The position numbers and the translations under genes were made by a program. Positions 33,001 through 44,084 of a stretch of DNA of 64,000 nucleotides are shown piece after piece. Location: the NCBI GenBank assembly GCA_023375785.1, contig SZWC01000089.1, positions 229,457-293,456 of the forward strand, given 5' to 3'. Source of the stretch: Penium margaritaceum (Eukaryota; Streptophyta; Zygnematophyceae; Desmidiales; Peniaceae). Numbering within the stretch: the stretch's first letter is position 1; every line of letters starts with the position of its first letter. The notes beneath the pieces were generated by a model. It saw nothing but the letters and a program-made list of their open reading frames with translations, did not search any database and was not told the origin of the DNA.

Positions 33001-33420
33001 TCCTTGTTGAGGATATAGCCATAGTCATCATCGAAGACAACGCGCAGTCCTTTGTTTGTAAGAGAGGAGACTGAGAGGAGGTTCAATGCAGCATCACGTA
33101 CATACAGCACGCCATGGAAAACTCCCACTTGAATGCCACGCGGGGTCTCCAACCACATTTCCACAATCCCAATCCCCTCAGCATACACCACCCAATCATC
33201 ACCCAAAGCAATCGGACGGGGGGGAATGGAGAGCAGCTGCGTGAACCACTCCTTGTGGTGCGTCAGACTCTTGGTACATCCCGAGTCTTTGTACCACGCC
33301 AGATCTGCCTTTTCCTTCTGCGACATGTTAGACTTCGCCATGAATAGGCGGTCGCGCACCTCCTTGGCAACGTTCATGTTGCCAAAATGGCGCACGCCAG
33401 TCTGGTTCTGCTGCTGCTGC
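30095..33420 (-). pseudogene. pol: A3 pol: protease to RNase H (broken)
   Basis: Long open pieces: 32838-33395 (VRHFGNMNVAKEVRDR, WYKDSGCTKSLTHHKEW, GVLYVRDAALNLLSVSSL), 32400-32819 (CIGCLEGKQH, HTNLC, FIDDFSRYTAMNF), 31746-32366 (integrase C-terminus and linker), 31140-31499 and 30867-31136 (RT with YVDDMLLLSN), and 30318-30644 (RNase H). Lesions include TAG at 32400-32402 just before NGVAER (Gln in family) and stops at 31746 and 30867. The far C-terminus (CGLSPL) has lost about 9 bp near 30117. Confidence 0.85.
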
Positions 33421-34334
33421 TGCTGGCGTTGCTATGACTGCTGCTGCTCTTGCTGCGGAGATTGCTGCTTTTATTGCTACTACTGCTGCTGCTCCTTCTT
33501 GTCCCTTTTGAATTTGAAGCACTCTTTCTTGTAGTGCCCCTCTTTCTAGCAATAGTGGCACTTGCCCTTCTTCTTCCCTCTCTGTTGCCCGGACTGCTGC
33601 TGCTGCTAGTTGCGTGAGCCCATGGCCATAAAAGCAGCTTCACTGCTGCTGCTGCCGCCATTGCGCCTTTCTGCATTACGACTCACTTCCACCTGTAGCA
33701 AGTGTGTGCAGATGAAGTCGAGGTCGAGAGTCGGCTGGCACTCCAACGTCTCTCGCACCGTGTCTTAGCTGGTTGGGAGTCCCCTCACCAAGAGGAGGAT
33801 GAAGCGCATTTCTTCCACAGGGTTGCCGGCCGCTCTCAACTGCTTCGACAGCTCCTTTGCCCTGTCCAGATCCGCCTCTATCCCTTCACCATCCTGTATT
33901 TTCAGCGCCATCATCTTTTCCTTGAAAATCATAAGGAATGCACGATCCTTGCTCTCATACTTCTTGCACAACGTGTCCCACCCCTCCTTTGCAGTAGCCT
34001 TGTCACTCACGTACTGAAGATGCAGGTTAGAGATGGTGTTGACAAGTAACCTGTAGGCCTGCCTGTCCTTCTTCTTCCACACATACGCTGCTGGTACAGC
34101 TACAAAAGAACCCGCATCAGCTGCACCGTTTTGCGACGTCTTCCCCGCCACCACCTCTGTTGCGGTGATGCCTTTTGCCTGTGGAGGCGGAGCGCACTCG
34201 TCGCCGCTCACCACCTCCCACAAGCCCCTCTCCTCCAAAAGGAGGCGGGTACGGATCTTCCAAAACGTGAAGTTGGTGCGTCCTTCCAGCCTCTCCAAGG
34301 GCTGCGCTGCTGTTACCACGCCTGCTGCTGCCAT
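33421..34334 (-). pseudogene. gag: A3 gag
   Basis: The ATG at 34332-34334 starts MAAAGVVTAAQPLERLEGR. The frame is open to 33765 (LLVRGLPTS then TAA for Tyr). The rest, including a zinc-knuckle region near 33530 and a Gln-rich linker with stops, follows on the same strand. The length matches A1 gag. Confidence 0.82.
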
Positions 34335-34981
34335 TTTGAGCCTTGGTGATGCTCAACGCTGCCCTTGAGTGGCGGCGCTACCCCTGCTTCTGCTGCTGCT
34401 TCAGCCAGAAATCTGTCTGACAGAAAATGGATTGTAGAGGCCAGGAAACTGAGAATTTTGAGAAACGGAGCCCACCACTGGAAAACTCAGCTCAAAACCT
34501 TTCAAATCGACCCATGAAACAGGGTCATCAACAGGGGTTTTTAGAAGATATGCCCTTTTGAAAACAGGGTATGCTTCTGCCCCTACTCCAGCTCACACCA
34601 GCCAGCTTGTAAACGGCGTTTCTCCCAAACGTACCAATGGAAAGCAAATATTTTTGCATCAATGGAAAGCTTCGGAAAAAATCTTCAATTCGTATATGCT
34701 ACTTTTTAAATTTGACAAAGAAACAAGAGAGTTATGGTCATCACAAGGCGACAATCTTACTCATAGAGAAGAGTGTAGCCCTGGCCGACCTCGTTTTGAG
34801 CATAACTCTCAATCCGACGGTTGGATCTTCGCCATCTTACACTTGTTGGAAAGCTTGTCCCTTTAATTTGAAAATCTTGTGCTTGATTGTTAAATGTGCT
34901 AAAGGTTTCACCCCAATCCGTCACTCTCAAAGTGGCGGCCTGTGCTGGTTGAAAGTGGCAGAACTTGGTTCTAATACCAAA
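34335..34981 (-). other. A3 leader and primer-binding site
   Basis: Untranslated leader with the conserved block AATCCGACGGTTGGATC near 34811-34827. The primer-binding site at 34967-34979 reads TGGTATTAGAACC on the minus strand, two changes from the usual form. Confidence 0.72.
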
Positions 34982-36036
34982 TGTTGGATCTGGAGGAGAG
35001 AGGGAGCCTTGGAGCAGCGAGCATGTGTGATTGGAAGGGCATCACTTGTCCTAAAGAATGGTTGTTCAATCACTCAAAATGATGGAGTACATATAGAGCT
35101 AGAGCTTTGGCAAGTCAGCCCAAGCTCAGCCATCTCACAAGCCACACCACTTAGCCATGGAGGCTAAGACTCTCACTCTAGAGTCCATAATCTCACACGA
35201 GGGAGGAAATCAGCCTAGCAATCAGGCTCACTACTCGCACACGACCTAGAGAGCTAGAGAATGCTCTCATGGCACACTCCTAGTGGTCACATAACCCACA
35301 AACCCATGGAGAATCGCCATGTGTCCATGGCTAGCACACAAGGATCTCACCTCACGTAAAAAGTAAGGAGAAATACCTTTATCCTAGTCAGCACACTCAG
35401 ACAAGGCAATCCTAAGACCAAGGACCTTTTTGGATATTTCTCCTATCAGGTTTNNNNNNNNNNNNNNNNNNNNNNNNNNNNNNNNNNNNNNNNNNNNNNN
35501 NNNNNNNNNNNNAAATCAGCCTAGCAATCAGGCTCACTACTCGCACACGACCTAGAGAGCTAGAGAATGCTCTCATGGCACACTCCTAGTGGTCACATAA
35601 CCCACAAACCCATGGAGAATCGCCATGTGTCCATGGCTAGCACACAAGGATCTCACCTCACGTAAAAAGTAAGGAGAAATACCTTTATCCTAGTCAGCAC
35701 ACTCAGACAAGGCAATCCTAAGACCAAGGACCTTTTTGGATATTTCTCCTATCAGGTTTTGACCCTGGACCTCTTGCCTGTTTCTTTTCTCAGGCTAAGG
35801 CATGGAGCCATCGCCCATGGTCACCCGGATATCGACGGTCGATGATCCCGGAAACTATGAAAACTCATATCTCCCAATCCGACTGTTGGATCGGCCTCAA
35901 ACTTCGACCGTAGACATTTTTCCACCTGATCTTTCTCATGGTGAAGTCGGATTGACGATCGGAGCAGGCATCTGGTACTCTCCTGGAACTTGCTCCTGTG
36001 GACCTGAAACTGAGCCGGATGGCTCCTTTCCCAACA
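34982..36036 (-). repeat. 5' LTR of A3 with assembly duplication
   Basis: TGTTGGATCTGGAGG to TTTCCCAACA. 35207-35453 repeats exactly at 35513-35759 across a 59-bp N run (35454-35512). The duplication is probably an artefact. Confidence 0.82.
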
Positions 36037-36041
36037 GTAGA

Positions 36042-37534
36042 ACTGCTGCTCAAAGCTAGAGATGGTGGGTAAGTCACTCACCATCTATTTCATTTGAAGT
36101 TGCTGGAAGGCGCGCATGCCAATGTAGTCATAGCACGCATGCCAGATTTTGCCATCTTTGGCCTACACCACTACTAGAAGACTCTGTTCGCGCGGGATCT
36201 TGGTCGCCACCAACAGGCGGTATATGTTGCCTTCCTGCACCGGCCTGGCCTACTCTTCTCTTGTTTCCTTGTCGAGGATGTAGCCATAGTCGTCATCAAA
36301 GACGACTCGTAGTCCTGTGTTGGTAAAAGAGGACACTAAGAGAAGGTTGAACGCTACATCAGGAATTTACAGCACGCCATGGAACACTCTTACTTCAATG
36401 CCACGTGGGGTCTTCGACCACATCTCCACAATCCCAATCCGTTAACATACACCACCTGATCATCACCTAAAGCAATCGGACGTGGGGGAATCGAGAGCAG
36501 CTGCGTAAACAACTCCTTGTGGTATGTCAGACTCTTGGTACACCCTGAGTCCTGGCACCACGCTTGATCCGCCTTTTCCTTCTGTAACATGTCGGACTTT
36601 GCCATGAAGAGGCGGTCGCGCACCTCCTTGGCGACATTCATGTTACCAAAATGACACACGCCGGTCTGGATCTGTTGCTGCTACTGACGTTGCTGTGACT
36701 GCTACTGCTGTTGCTGTGGAGATTGCTGCTTTTGCTGCTTTTGCTATTGCTCCTTCTGGTCCCTCTTGAACTTAAAGCACTCTTTCTCGTAATGGCCCTC
36801 TTTCTGGCAATAGTGGCACTTGCCCTTCTTCTTGCCTCTCTGCTACCTAGACTACAGCTTCACTACTGTTGATGCTGCCATTGCGCTTCGCGGCATTCCG
36901 ATCCAGCTCTACCTACACAAGGTGTGTGCAGATGGAGTCCAGGTCGAGAGTCGGTTGGCACTCCGTCTCTCGCACTCTATCATAGCCCGTTGAGAGTCTC
37001 CATACTAAGAGAAGGACGAAGCACATGTCTTCCAAAAGGTTGCTGGCTGCTTTAGCTACTACGCCAGCTCCTTTACCCTGTCCAAGTATTACATCCCTTT
37101 GCCACCTTGCATTATCTTCTCTGCCAAAAGCATGAGGAATGCAGGATCCTTGCTCTCATATTTCTTGTACAACGTATCCCAACCCTCTTTTATAGTAGCC
37201 GTGTCACTAACGTACGAAAGATGCGGACTGGAGATGGTGTTGACAAGCAGCCTATAGGCCTGCGTGTCCTTCTTCCACTCTGGTATGTTGCCACTACAAT
37301 TGTAGATGAATTTACCTCTGTTGCACCTTTATGCGGCATCTTTCCCACCACTACCTCCGCTACGGTGATGCCTTTTACCTGTGGAGGTGGAGCGCGCTCG
37401 TCGCCGCTCACCACCTTGCACAAGCTCCTCTGCTCCAAAAGGAGCCTTGTATAGATCTTCCAAAACGTGAAGTTGGCGCGTCCTTCCAGCCTCTCCAAGG
37501 GCTAGGCAGCTGTTATCACGTCTGCTGCTGCCAT
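36042..37534 (-). pseudogene. gag: A2 integrase N-terminus, protease and gag
   Basis: Minus strand, gag first: the start codon region at 37532-37534 gives MAAADVITAA, then MERLEGRANFTFWKIYTRLLLEQ. Several frameshifts follow (for example near 37290 and 37120), then zinc-knuckle remnant, Gln-rich linker (36660-36750), protease (QDSGCTKSLTYHKE near 36540) and the integrase zinc region up to the A3 insertion site. It joins 28792-29356 when A3 is removed. Confidence 0.75.
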
Positions 37535-38114
37535 TTATAGCTTAGGTGGTGCTCAGCGCTACGCTTGAGTGGTGGCGCTACTCCTGCTTCTGCTACTACT
37601 TCTGCCAGAAATCTGTCTGACAGAAAATAGACTGTAGAGGCCAGTAGAATGGGAATCTTGAAAAATTTAGCCCACTTCTGGAAAATTAAGCTCAAAGTAG
37701 GATATGCATCAACCTTTACTCCAGCTCATACTAGCCAGCTTGTAAACGGTATTTCTCCCAAACGTACCACTAGAATGCAAATATTTTTTCACCAATGAAA
37801 AGCTTAGGAAAAATACTTCAATTCCTATATACTACTTTTTATATTCTATAAAGAAACAAGAGAGTTATGGTCATCACTAGGCGACAGTCTTACTCAGAGC
37901 GAAGAGTGTGGTCCTGGCCGACCTCGTTTTGAGCATATCTCTCAATCCAAATGTTGAATTGTCTCAATCTTGGGCTCATGGAAAATCTTGTTGGTTGAAC
38001 TTGAAGATCAAGTGGTTGATTGTCGAATTCGGTGAAGGTTTCATCCCAATATGTCACTCTCAAAGTGACGGCCTGTGCAGGCCTAAAGTGGCACAACTTG
38101 GCTCTGATACCAAG
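37535..38114 (-). other. A2 leader and primer-binding site
   Basis: About 570 bp of family A leader with no gene. Primer-binding site TGGTATCAGAGCC on the minus strand at 38100-38112. Confidence 0.75.
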
Positions 38115-38215
38115 TGTTGGAACTGGAGGAGAGATGGAGCCTTCGAATAGCGAGCATGTGGGACTTGAAGGGCATCACTTGTACTGAAGAATGGTTGTTA
38201 AACCACTCAAAATGA
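38115..38215 (-). repeat. Truncated 5' LTR of A2
   Basis: Only the first 101 bp remain (TGTTGGAACTGGAGG to CTCAAAATGAC). At 38216 the sequence changes to RT-coding sequence of A10 (GAAGTATGATGCCTCC). A deletion removed the rest of this LTR and the 3' end of A10. Confidence 0.8.
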
Positions 38216-40660
38216 CGAAGTATGATGCCTCCCCGAGATCGGACATCTCAAAGCGCTCCTACATGGCCTCATTGAACTCCTATAGTGGAGACATGCTGTT
38301 GGAAAGGAGGAGCATGTCATCCACATAAACGAAGATAGTGAATACCTCATGACCATGCTGTGAGCGATAGACGCTATAGTGAAACTCACTGCGCTTAAAT
38401 CCCATTCACTGCAACGCCACATCCAACTTCTGGTTCCAAGTACGCGATGCTTGCTTGAGGCCATACAGCGAATTTTGCAGCTTGCAAACCAGGTGCTCTT
38501 GGCTATCCATGACAAACCCCTCCGGATGCTCCATGTAAATCTCCTCCTCTAGGTCACCGTTCAAGAAAGCCGTCTTGACGTCCATGTGGTGGACCATAAA
38601 GTCCTCTGCTACTGCATAAGAGAAGAATGTACGTACACAGACAAATTCTACAACAGGAGCAAAGGTTTCCGTGTAGTCGATGCCTTCCTGCTGTAAGTAG
38701 CCCTTCGCCACCAGCCTCGCTTTGTAGTTTTTGAGATTGCCATCTGCGCCCCTCTTCTTCTTGAACACCCACTTGCAGTCCAGGTGGATGCTCAGACACC
38801 TCCCACATACTGTTATCGAGCTGCGACTATATCTCTAGCTGTATAGCGTGCGCCCAATCTGCTGCATCTAGTGCAGCCATGGCCTCCTTGTACGATGTTG
38901 GTTTATTAGAGTCTGTTGCAACTGCGACGTTCATCTGATCTGGTTTTTGCAACATCCAGAAATGCTCGCGCTCACGAGCCTTGTAGCGCATCCTGAGAGG
39001 GTATGTGCGACCTGGTGCTAGAGCGTTAGTAGGCGACTGTCGCGGTGCTGCTAGCACAACTGCTCCTGCTGATGGTGGTGTATCTTTTTTGTCTGCTTTG
39101 TCGATGAGGTCGCTGTATCTGTTGTGTCTGACATGGGAGAATAGGGTAGTTCTCCCACTGTCATAGTAGAGAAACGGTCACGAGAGACAAGGTTAGGGAG
39201 AATGTCTGCTCCTACTGCTTTGTGATCTGTTGCTTCTACTACCTCCTCATAGACAATGTTTGTGCCGATAATGTTGCTCTCGTTGAAGATGACATCCAGA
39301 GAGAGGATGCCGTGGCCAGTATCCCTCTCCTACAATGGATGCGCCTTGCTTGCCACGTCGTAGCCGATTATCAGTATCTGTGCACTCTTCGCATCCCATT
39401 TCTGCCGCTTCTCCTTCGGTATGTCTATGTGTGCCAAGCTACTAAACACTCAAACATGACCCACACTCAGCTTCTTGCCGAACCACGACTCGTACGGGGT
39501 CATCTCTTCCAATGCCTTGGTTGGACTGCGGTTCTTGATGTACACTACAGTGCTCACGGCTTTGGCCCAAAAGTTGTAGGTCAGCCAAACTGCGTGCAAC
39601 ATGGAGCGCACAAACTAAACGACAATGCAGTTGGCGAGTTCTCCTATGCCGTTCTATTGCGGCGACTATGGCGCAGTACGCTGCGCTTTAATGCCAGGTA
39701 TTGTAAGGTAGTCTTGAAACTCCTTGCTCAGATACTCTCCATCGCCGTCGGGACGCAGCGCCTTGATTTTCTTGCCTGTCTGGTTCTCCACCATGGCCTT
39801 GAACTCCTTGAACGTGTCAAAGTACTGGTCCTTGGAGGAAAGGAAGTACACAACATTGTAATGGGTGAAATCATCAATGAACGTAAGAAAATGCCTAGAG
39901 CCTCTAAAGCTCTGGGTCTGCATCGGGCTACACAAGTTTGTGTGGACCAGCTCCAGCACCAACTTCTCGCGCTTCCCTGCTCCAAAGGGCACCTCTTGAT
40001 GCTTTCTCCCCTCCAAAAAGTCGATGCACAACTGCTGCTCAAAGTTAGAGGTGGTGGGCAAGCAACGCACCATCTGCTTTGTTTGAAGTTGCTACAAGGC
40101 ATGCATGTCAATGTGGCCATAGCGCGCATGCCAGATTTTACCATCTTTGTCCTGCACCACAGCTGCAAGACTCTGGTGCGCGCGATCTTGATCACCCCCA
40201 ACAAGCGGTACATGTTGCCTTCCATCACCGACCTAGCTAACTCCTCTCCGGTTTCCTTGTCACAGATGTAGCCATTGTCGTCATCAAAGACAACTCACAG
40301 TCCTATGTTGGTGAGCGATGACACGGAGAGAAGGGTAAATGCATCATCAGGTACATAATGCAAGGCATGGAACACTCCCACTTCAATGCCGAGTGGGGTC
40401 TCCAACAACATCTACACAATCCCGATCCCCTCAGCATACACCACCCGATCATCACCTAAAGCAATCGGTTGAGGGTGAATGGAGAGCAGCTGCATAAACC
40501 ACTCTTTCTGGTACGTTAGACTCGATACAACCTAAGTCCTTGTACCACGCCTGATCCACCTTTTCCTTCTACGACATGTTAGACTTTGCCATGAAGAGGC
40601 GGTCGCGCACCTCCTTGGCCACAATCATGTTACCAAAATGACACACGCCGGTCTGATTCT
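38216..40660 (-). pseudogene. pol: A10 pol fragment: RT, integrase, protease
   Basis: 38406-38768 is open and encodes RT (FKKKRGADGNL, KARLVAKGYLQQEGIDYTETFAPV, MDVKTAFLNGDLEEEIYMEHPEGF). The integrase core lies at 39666-40073 (CIDFLEGRKH, HTNLC, FIDDFTHYNVVYFLSSKDQ, RPDGDGEY), and protease and linker remnants lie near 40400-40660. In the integrase zinc motif the second Cys of CxxC is Phe. Many stops. Confidence 0.78.
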
Positions 40661-40932
40661 GCTGCTGCCGCTGCTACTGCTGACGTTGGTGTGACTACTA
40701 CTGCTTTTGCTGTGGAGATTGCTCCTTTTGGTGCTGTTTCTATTACTACTGCTGCTATTCTTTTTTATCCCTCTTGAATATGAAGTTCTCTTTGTTGTAG
40801 TATCCTTCTTTTTGGCAAAAGTGACACATCCCTTTCTTCTTGCCTCTCTGCTGTCCAGACTGCTGCTGCTGCTGGTTGCGTTATCCCATGGCCATAAAAG
40901 CTGCTTCACTGCTGCTACTACCACCATTGCAC
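40661..40932 (-). pseudogene. gag: A10 gag, C-terminal part
   Basis: Zinc-knuckle remnant near 40790-40830 (the first half is CHFCQKEG-like) and a Gln-rich linker with TAG and TAA codons. It ends at the TGCAC target duplication (40928-40932) where B begins. Confidence 0.7.
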
Positions 40933-42127
40933 TGTTGGAAAATCAGGATCTTCATCACCACAAGGCCGATTCGTGATCAGGTGGGACCGATGGACAGATC
41001 TCCTTGACAGCCATCCATTGTCCAAATTTCAGCCAATTTGGATGGCTCAATCTGGAGATATGAGCAGAAGGAGAAACGTGACATAGATTATGTCACTATC
41101 TCACAAGTGTCCTACTTTGTGCTCGGCATGGGCACTTGGGATACAAAAGGCAAAGAGGGCTGGGGGAGAGGTCGCCACTCTCTCCCCCACCCCTCTGCCT
41201 ACCCTACCGGACTCTACTCTACTGGACTCTGTTCTGTTGATGGCGGGGTCAGTTACCGTCGTCCGGGAGTTTAACCCGGTACGAGGGCCTACCGCAGCCT
41301 CCTATTGATTTGATAGAATTCTGCGGACGCCCACCGCAAGTTCTGGCGTAATCTGCGGAAGTACAGGTCATGGCCTCGGTGAGGACCGAGTGCAAGTATG
41401 AGAGTGCGAGCGTGAGCTCCTCTCGATACGATGGGTGCTGACGTGGCTTCCGGTGGAGCAGCGGAAACACGAACCGAAGATCGGAGCAGATGGACGGGCT
41501 GCGACCGAGGCATCGGATCGAGAGAACAGAGCTACGGGATCTTTATAAATAAGGGATCGATGGATGGGAGAGCATCGCATAGACAATGGAGCGATCGCAG
41601 CCGTCGCGGGATCGAGAGTGCGAGCACAAGATCCTCTTCACCCGACGAGCAAAAAGATCGACGGAAGCAGAGGACCTGCCGCAGATCCGGACGATCTCGT
41701 CCGTGGATCGCACCGAGGGCGCTGGGCATCCGCCAACCTCGGTCGCTCGGTGACTGGGGACACCGACCGGCGTCCGGGACACTCAAGGAAGACACAAGCG
41801 GACTGGACAGACCAAGCTCGTGCATTCTACTTGCTCTTTGTATTTCCTAGTCACTAGACTAGTACAAATAGGTAGTAGTTTCATTTGTAGATTGCTTCGT
41901 CTGTACTGCACCATTTTTCAAGTATAGCATATCGTTGGAAAGCTCAAGAGACGAGCCGTGTACCTCTTACTTCTGTGTAACCTCTTGAATCATCAGTGTG
42001 TAGCAGAAATAGATTCTTTGCAACGTACAGTTGTAGTGTGTACAAGACAGTGGATTCCAGTCACAGTTGTTTGATTTGTTGTATCTCCTGCGACACCTAT
42101 GATCCTAGACAAGTGCTAATTTTCACA
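40933..42127 (+). repeat. 5' LTR of B
   Basis: 1195 bp, TGTTGGAAAATCAGG to GCTAATTTTCACA. No similarity to the family A LTR except a U3 block (GATGGCTCAATCTGGAGATATG near 41040) that resembles the family A block ending GGGAGATATG. Confidence 0.92.
41544..41550 (+). promoter_or_regulatory. TATA box of the B 5' LTR
   Basis: TATAAAT in a CTTTATAAATAAGG context, about 610 bp into the LTR. The 3' LTR has TATAAAC at the matching place (48492-48498). It probably sets the start of the element transcript. Confidence 0.6.
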
Positions 42128-42129
42128 TT

Positions 42130-42141
42130 TGGTATCAGAGC
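42130..42141 (+). promoter_or_regulatory. B primer-binding site
   Basis: TGGTATCAGAGC, two bases after the 5' LTR; perfect for the initiator Met-tRNA type used by plant copia elements. Confidence 0.9.
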
Positions 42142-42173
42142 AGGAGGTGCCTTTACCAGGAGCAGTCATCACC

Positions 42174-43480
42174 ATGGCGTTATTCACAGGAAGCAGCCAT
42201 CATGATCATTTCAAGATACCAATCTTCAATGGCGACGACTACCAATCTTTTGCGTTTAACATGAAAATGGTGTTCATGAACAAGGGACTATGGGGAGTGG
42301 TCACCGACCCACCTACAGATGTCGTGGACGCTAACGCCTCCACCGAGGAAAAAATTAGTCACAAAAGGCGATGCGACCAAGCGTTTGTAATCCTGGCTAT
42401 GCAACTGGAAGAGCGGCTCAAATTTCTCATTCGTGACGACAATGCGGACCTCTGTCCGAGAACTGCATGGAGAGCCCTCAAGCGACGTTATCACAAGATC
42501 AACAATGATGAGCTGGGTCATCTACTCAAAGAGTTTCATACTAAAAAAATGGAGGAACACACTCGGCTTGAGGATCATATCAGCCATTTGAAAGACCTTT
42601 CCAGTAGCATCACAGCCTTGGGTGAAGTCATTTCTGAAAGAGTGCTTGTTCAGACCTTGTTCCAGAGCCTTCCTACACGTTTTCAACACACAGTGAAGCG
42701 CCTTCAAACCTTCAACAACGACCGATAGGAAGATGATGAAAAAATTGCACTCATTGGGTCTGCTGTTAAGAGCGCTCTAGACGCCATTGGGAACGCTGTC
42801 CCAGAAGCAGCAGCAGCAGTACAAGCAGCAGCAGGACCAGCAGCGGCCGCAGCGGCAACAGCAGCCAAGCCACATGTGCTGACCATTGAGAAGGCAACAC
42901 AGGCTTTCATGCTGGATGAAGATGCCTACATCAAAGAAAACGGTGCTGAAGTCGGACTTTATGCAAAAGATCAAGGACGACCAGATCGACGAACGAAGAA
43001 ATACGAGACCTATGGGAACGCTCATCCCAACACCAACCAAGGCACTCAAGCCACCTATCAACCTCGACCTGGAGATCCTCAACAAGCTCCCAGGCCTTAT
43101 GTTCATCCAAGGGATCGTATCTTTTGGCAATGCAACAAAAGGGGGCATATCCAACTTGACTGCCCGACTCGTCCAGAGCAACGACCGCGATTCAATGCGC
43201 CAACGCGCAACACTTCGAATGCTCTTCTCACTGATGAGACACCATCAGCCTTTCTCTCAGCTTTCTCAACACTGTTGGCTGACTTTTCCCATCTCATCTC
43301 AGGTCTTACAGGTCACAATTCCGCTGACACGCAGCAAAACTCGGACAGTGACTCTATTCCCAAGCTAAATTTCTTCACAGCCGACGCGAACGACTTCGAA
43401 CAACACCCTTCAGACTCAAGCGCAGCAAGTTCTGATTTCTCAATCAATCATGAAAAACCCATCCTGGAAGAACTGGCAAT
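42174..43480 (+). pseudogene. gag: B gag
   Basis: The ATG at 42174 starts MALFTGSSHHDHFKIPIFNG, followed by FAFNMKMVFMNKGLWGVV, the copia gag-polypeptide signature. A TAG at 42726-42728 (family-typical Gln) breaks the frame, which then continues: an Ala-rich linker, and a zinc knuckle at 43122-43163 reading FWQCNKRGHIQLDC. The first Cys of CCHC is Phe, so the knuckle is damaged. The ATG choice is supported by its position 32 bp after the primer-binding site and by the downstream domain. Gag and pol share one frame up to the n at 43742. Confidence 0.85.
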
Positions 43481-44084
43481 GTGCTCCGTCGACTGTGCTT
43501 ACCTACTCGCTGCGGGAGTCCTTGCCTGGATTATTGACTCGGGATGCACCAAGCATATGACCTGTCGCAAGGAATGGTTCACCACCTACACCCAGTATGC
43601 ACAACCTCGCGGAGTTCGTGTGGGTGATGGAAGACTCATTCCAGCCTACGGTGAAGGTACAGTGCGAGTACTTATTACCCTTCAAGGGCAGCAGGTGACA
43701 CGCACCTTCAGCCAGGTCTTATTCGTCCCTGAACTTGCGGCNAACAACACCCTTCAGACTCAAGCGGAGCAAATTCTGATTTCTCAATCAATCATGAAAA
43801 ACCCATCCTGGAAGAACTGGCAATGTGCTCCGTCGACTGTGCTTACCTACTCGCTGCGGGAGTCCTTGCCTGGATTATTGACTCGGGATGCACCAAGCAT
43901 ATGACCTGTCGCAGGGAATGGTTCACTACCTACACCCAGTATGCACAACCTCGCAAAGTTTGTGTGGGTGATGGAAGACTCATTCCAGCCTACGGTGAAG
44001 GTACAGTGCGAGTACTTATTACCCTTCAAGGGCAGCAGGTGACACGCACCTTCAGCCAGGTCTTATTCGTCCCTGAACTTGTGG
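43399..44084. other. Direct duplication of about 342 bp joined by one n at 43742
   Basis: 43399-43740 repeats at 43743-44084 with about ten substitutions. It doubles the protease motif WIIDSGCTKHMTCR. Only the second copy continues properly (ELVANLLSVGRIN). This is the same artefact pattern as at 7471. Confidence 0.78.

Larger units (their letters stand above)
29357..36036 (-). mobile_element. A3: complete family A copia element
   Basis: 3' LTR 29357-30094, pol, gag to 34334, leader, primer-binding site 34967-34979, 5' LTR 34982-36036. The 5' LTR is inflated by an internal duplication around the N run 35454-35512 and would be about 749 bp without it. Target duplication GTACA (29352-29356) and GTAGA (36037-36041), 4 of 5. 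LTR divergence is about 6 percent by eye. Confidence 0.87.
10991..38215 (-). mobile_element. A2: family A copia element, interrupted by three insertions
   Basis: Minus-strand element. 3' LTR at 10991-11729; pol in pieces at 11749-13502, 14239-14550, 28792-29356 and from 36042; gag to 37534; leader; primer-binding site at 38100-38112; truncated 5' LTR at 38115-38215. The pieces join in correct order once the solo LTR (13503-14233), A4 (14551-28786) and A3 (29357-36036) are removed. Each junction shows an exact or near-exact 5-bp target duplication. The 5' LTR is cut by a deletion that runs into A10. Confidence 0.85.
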
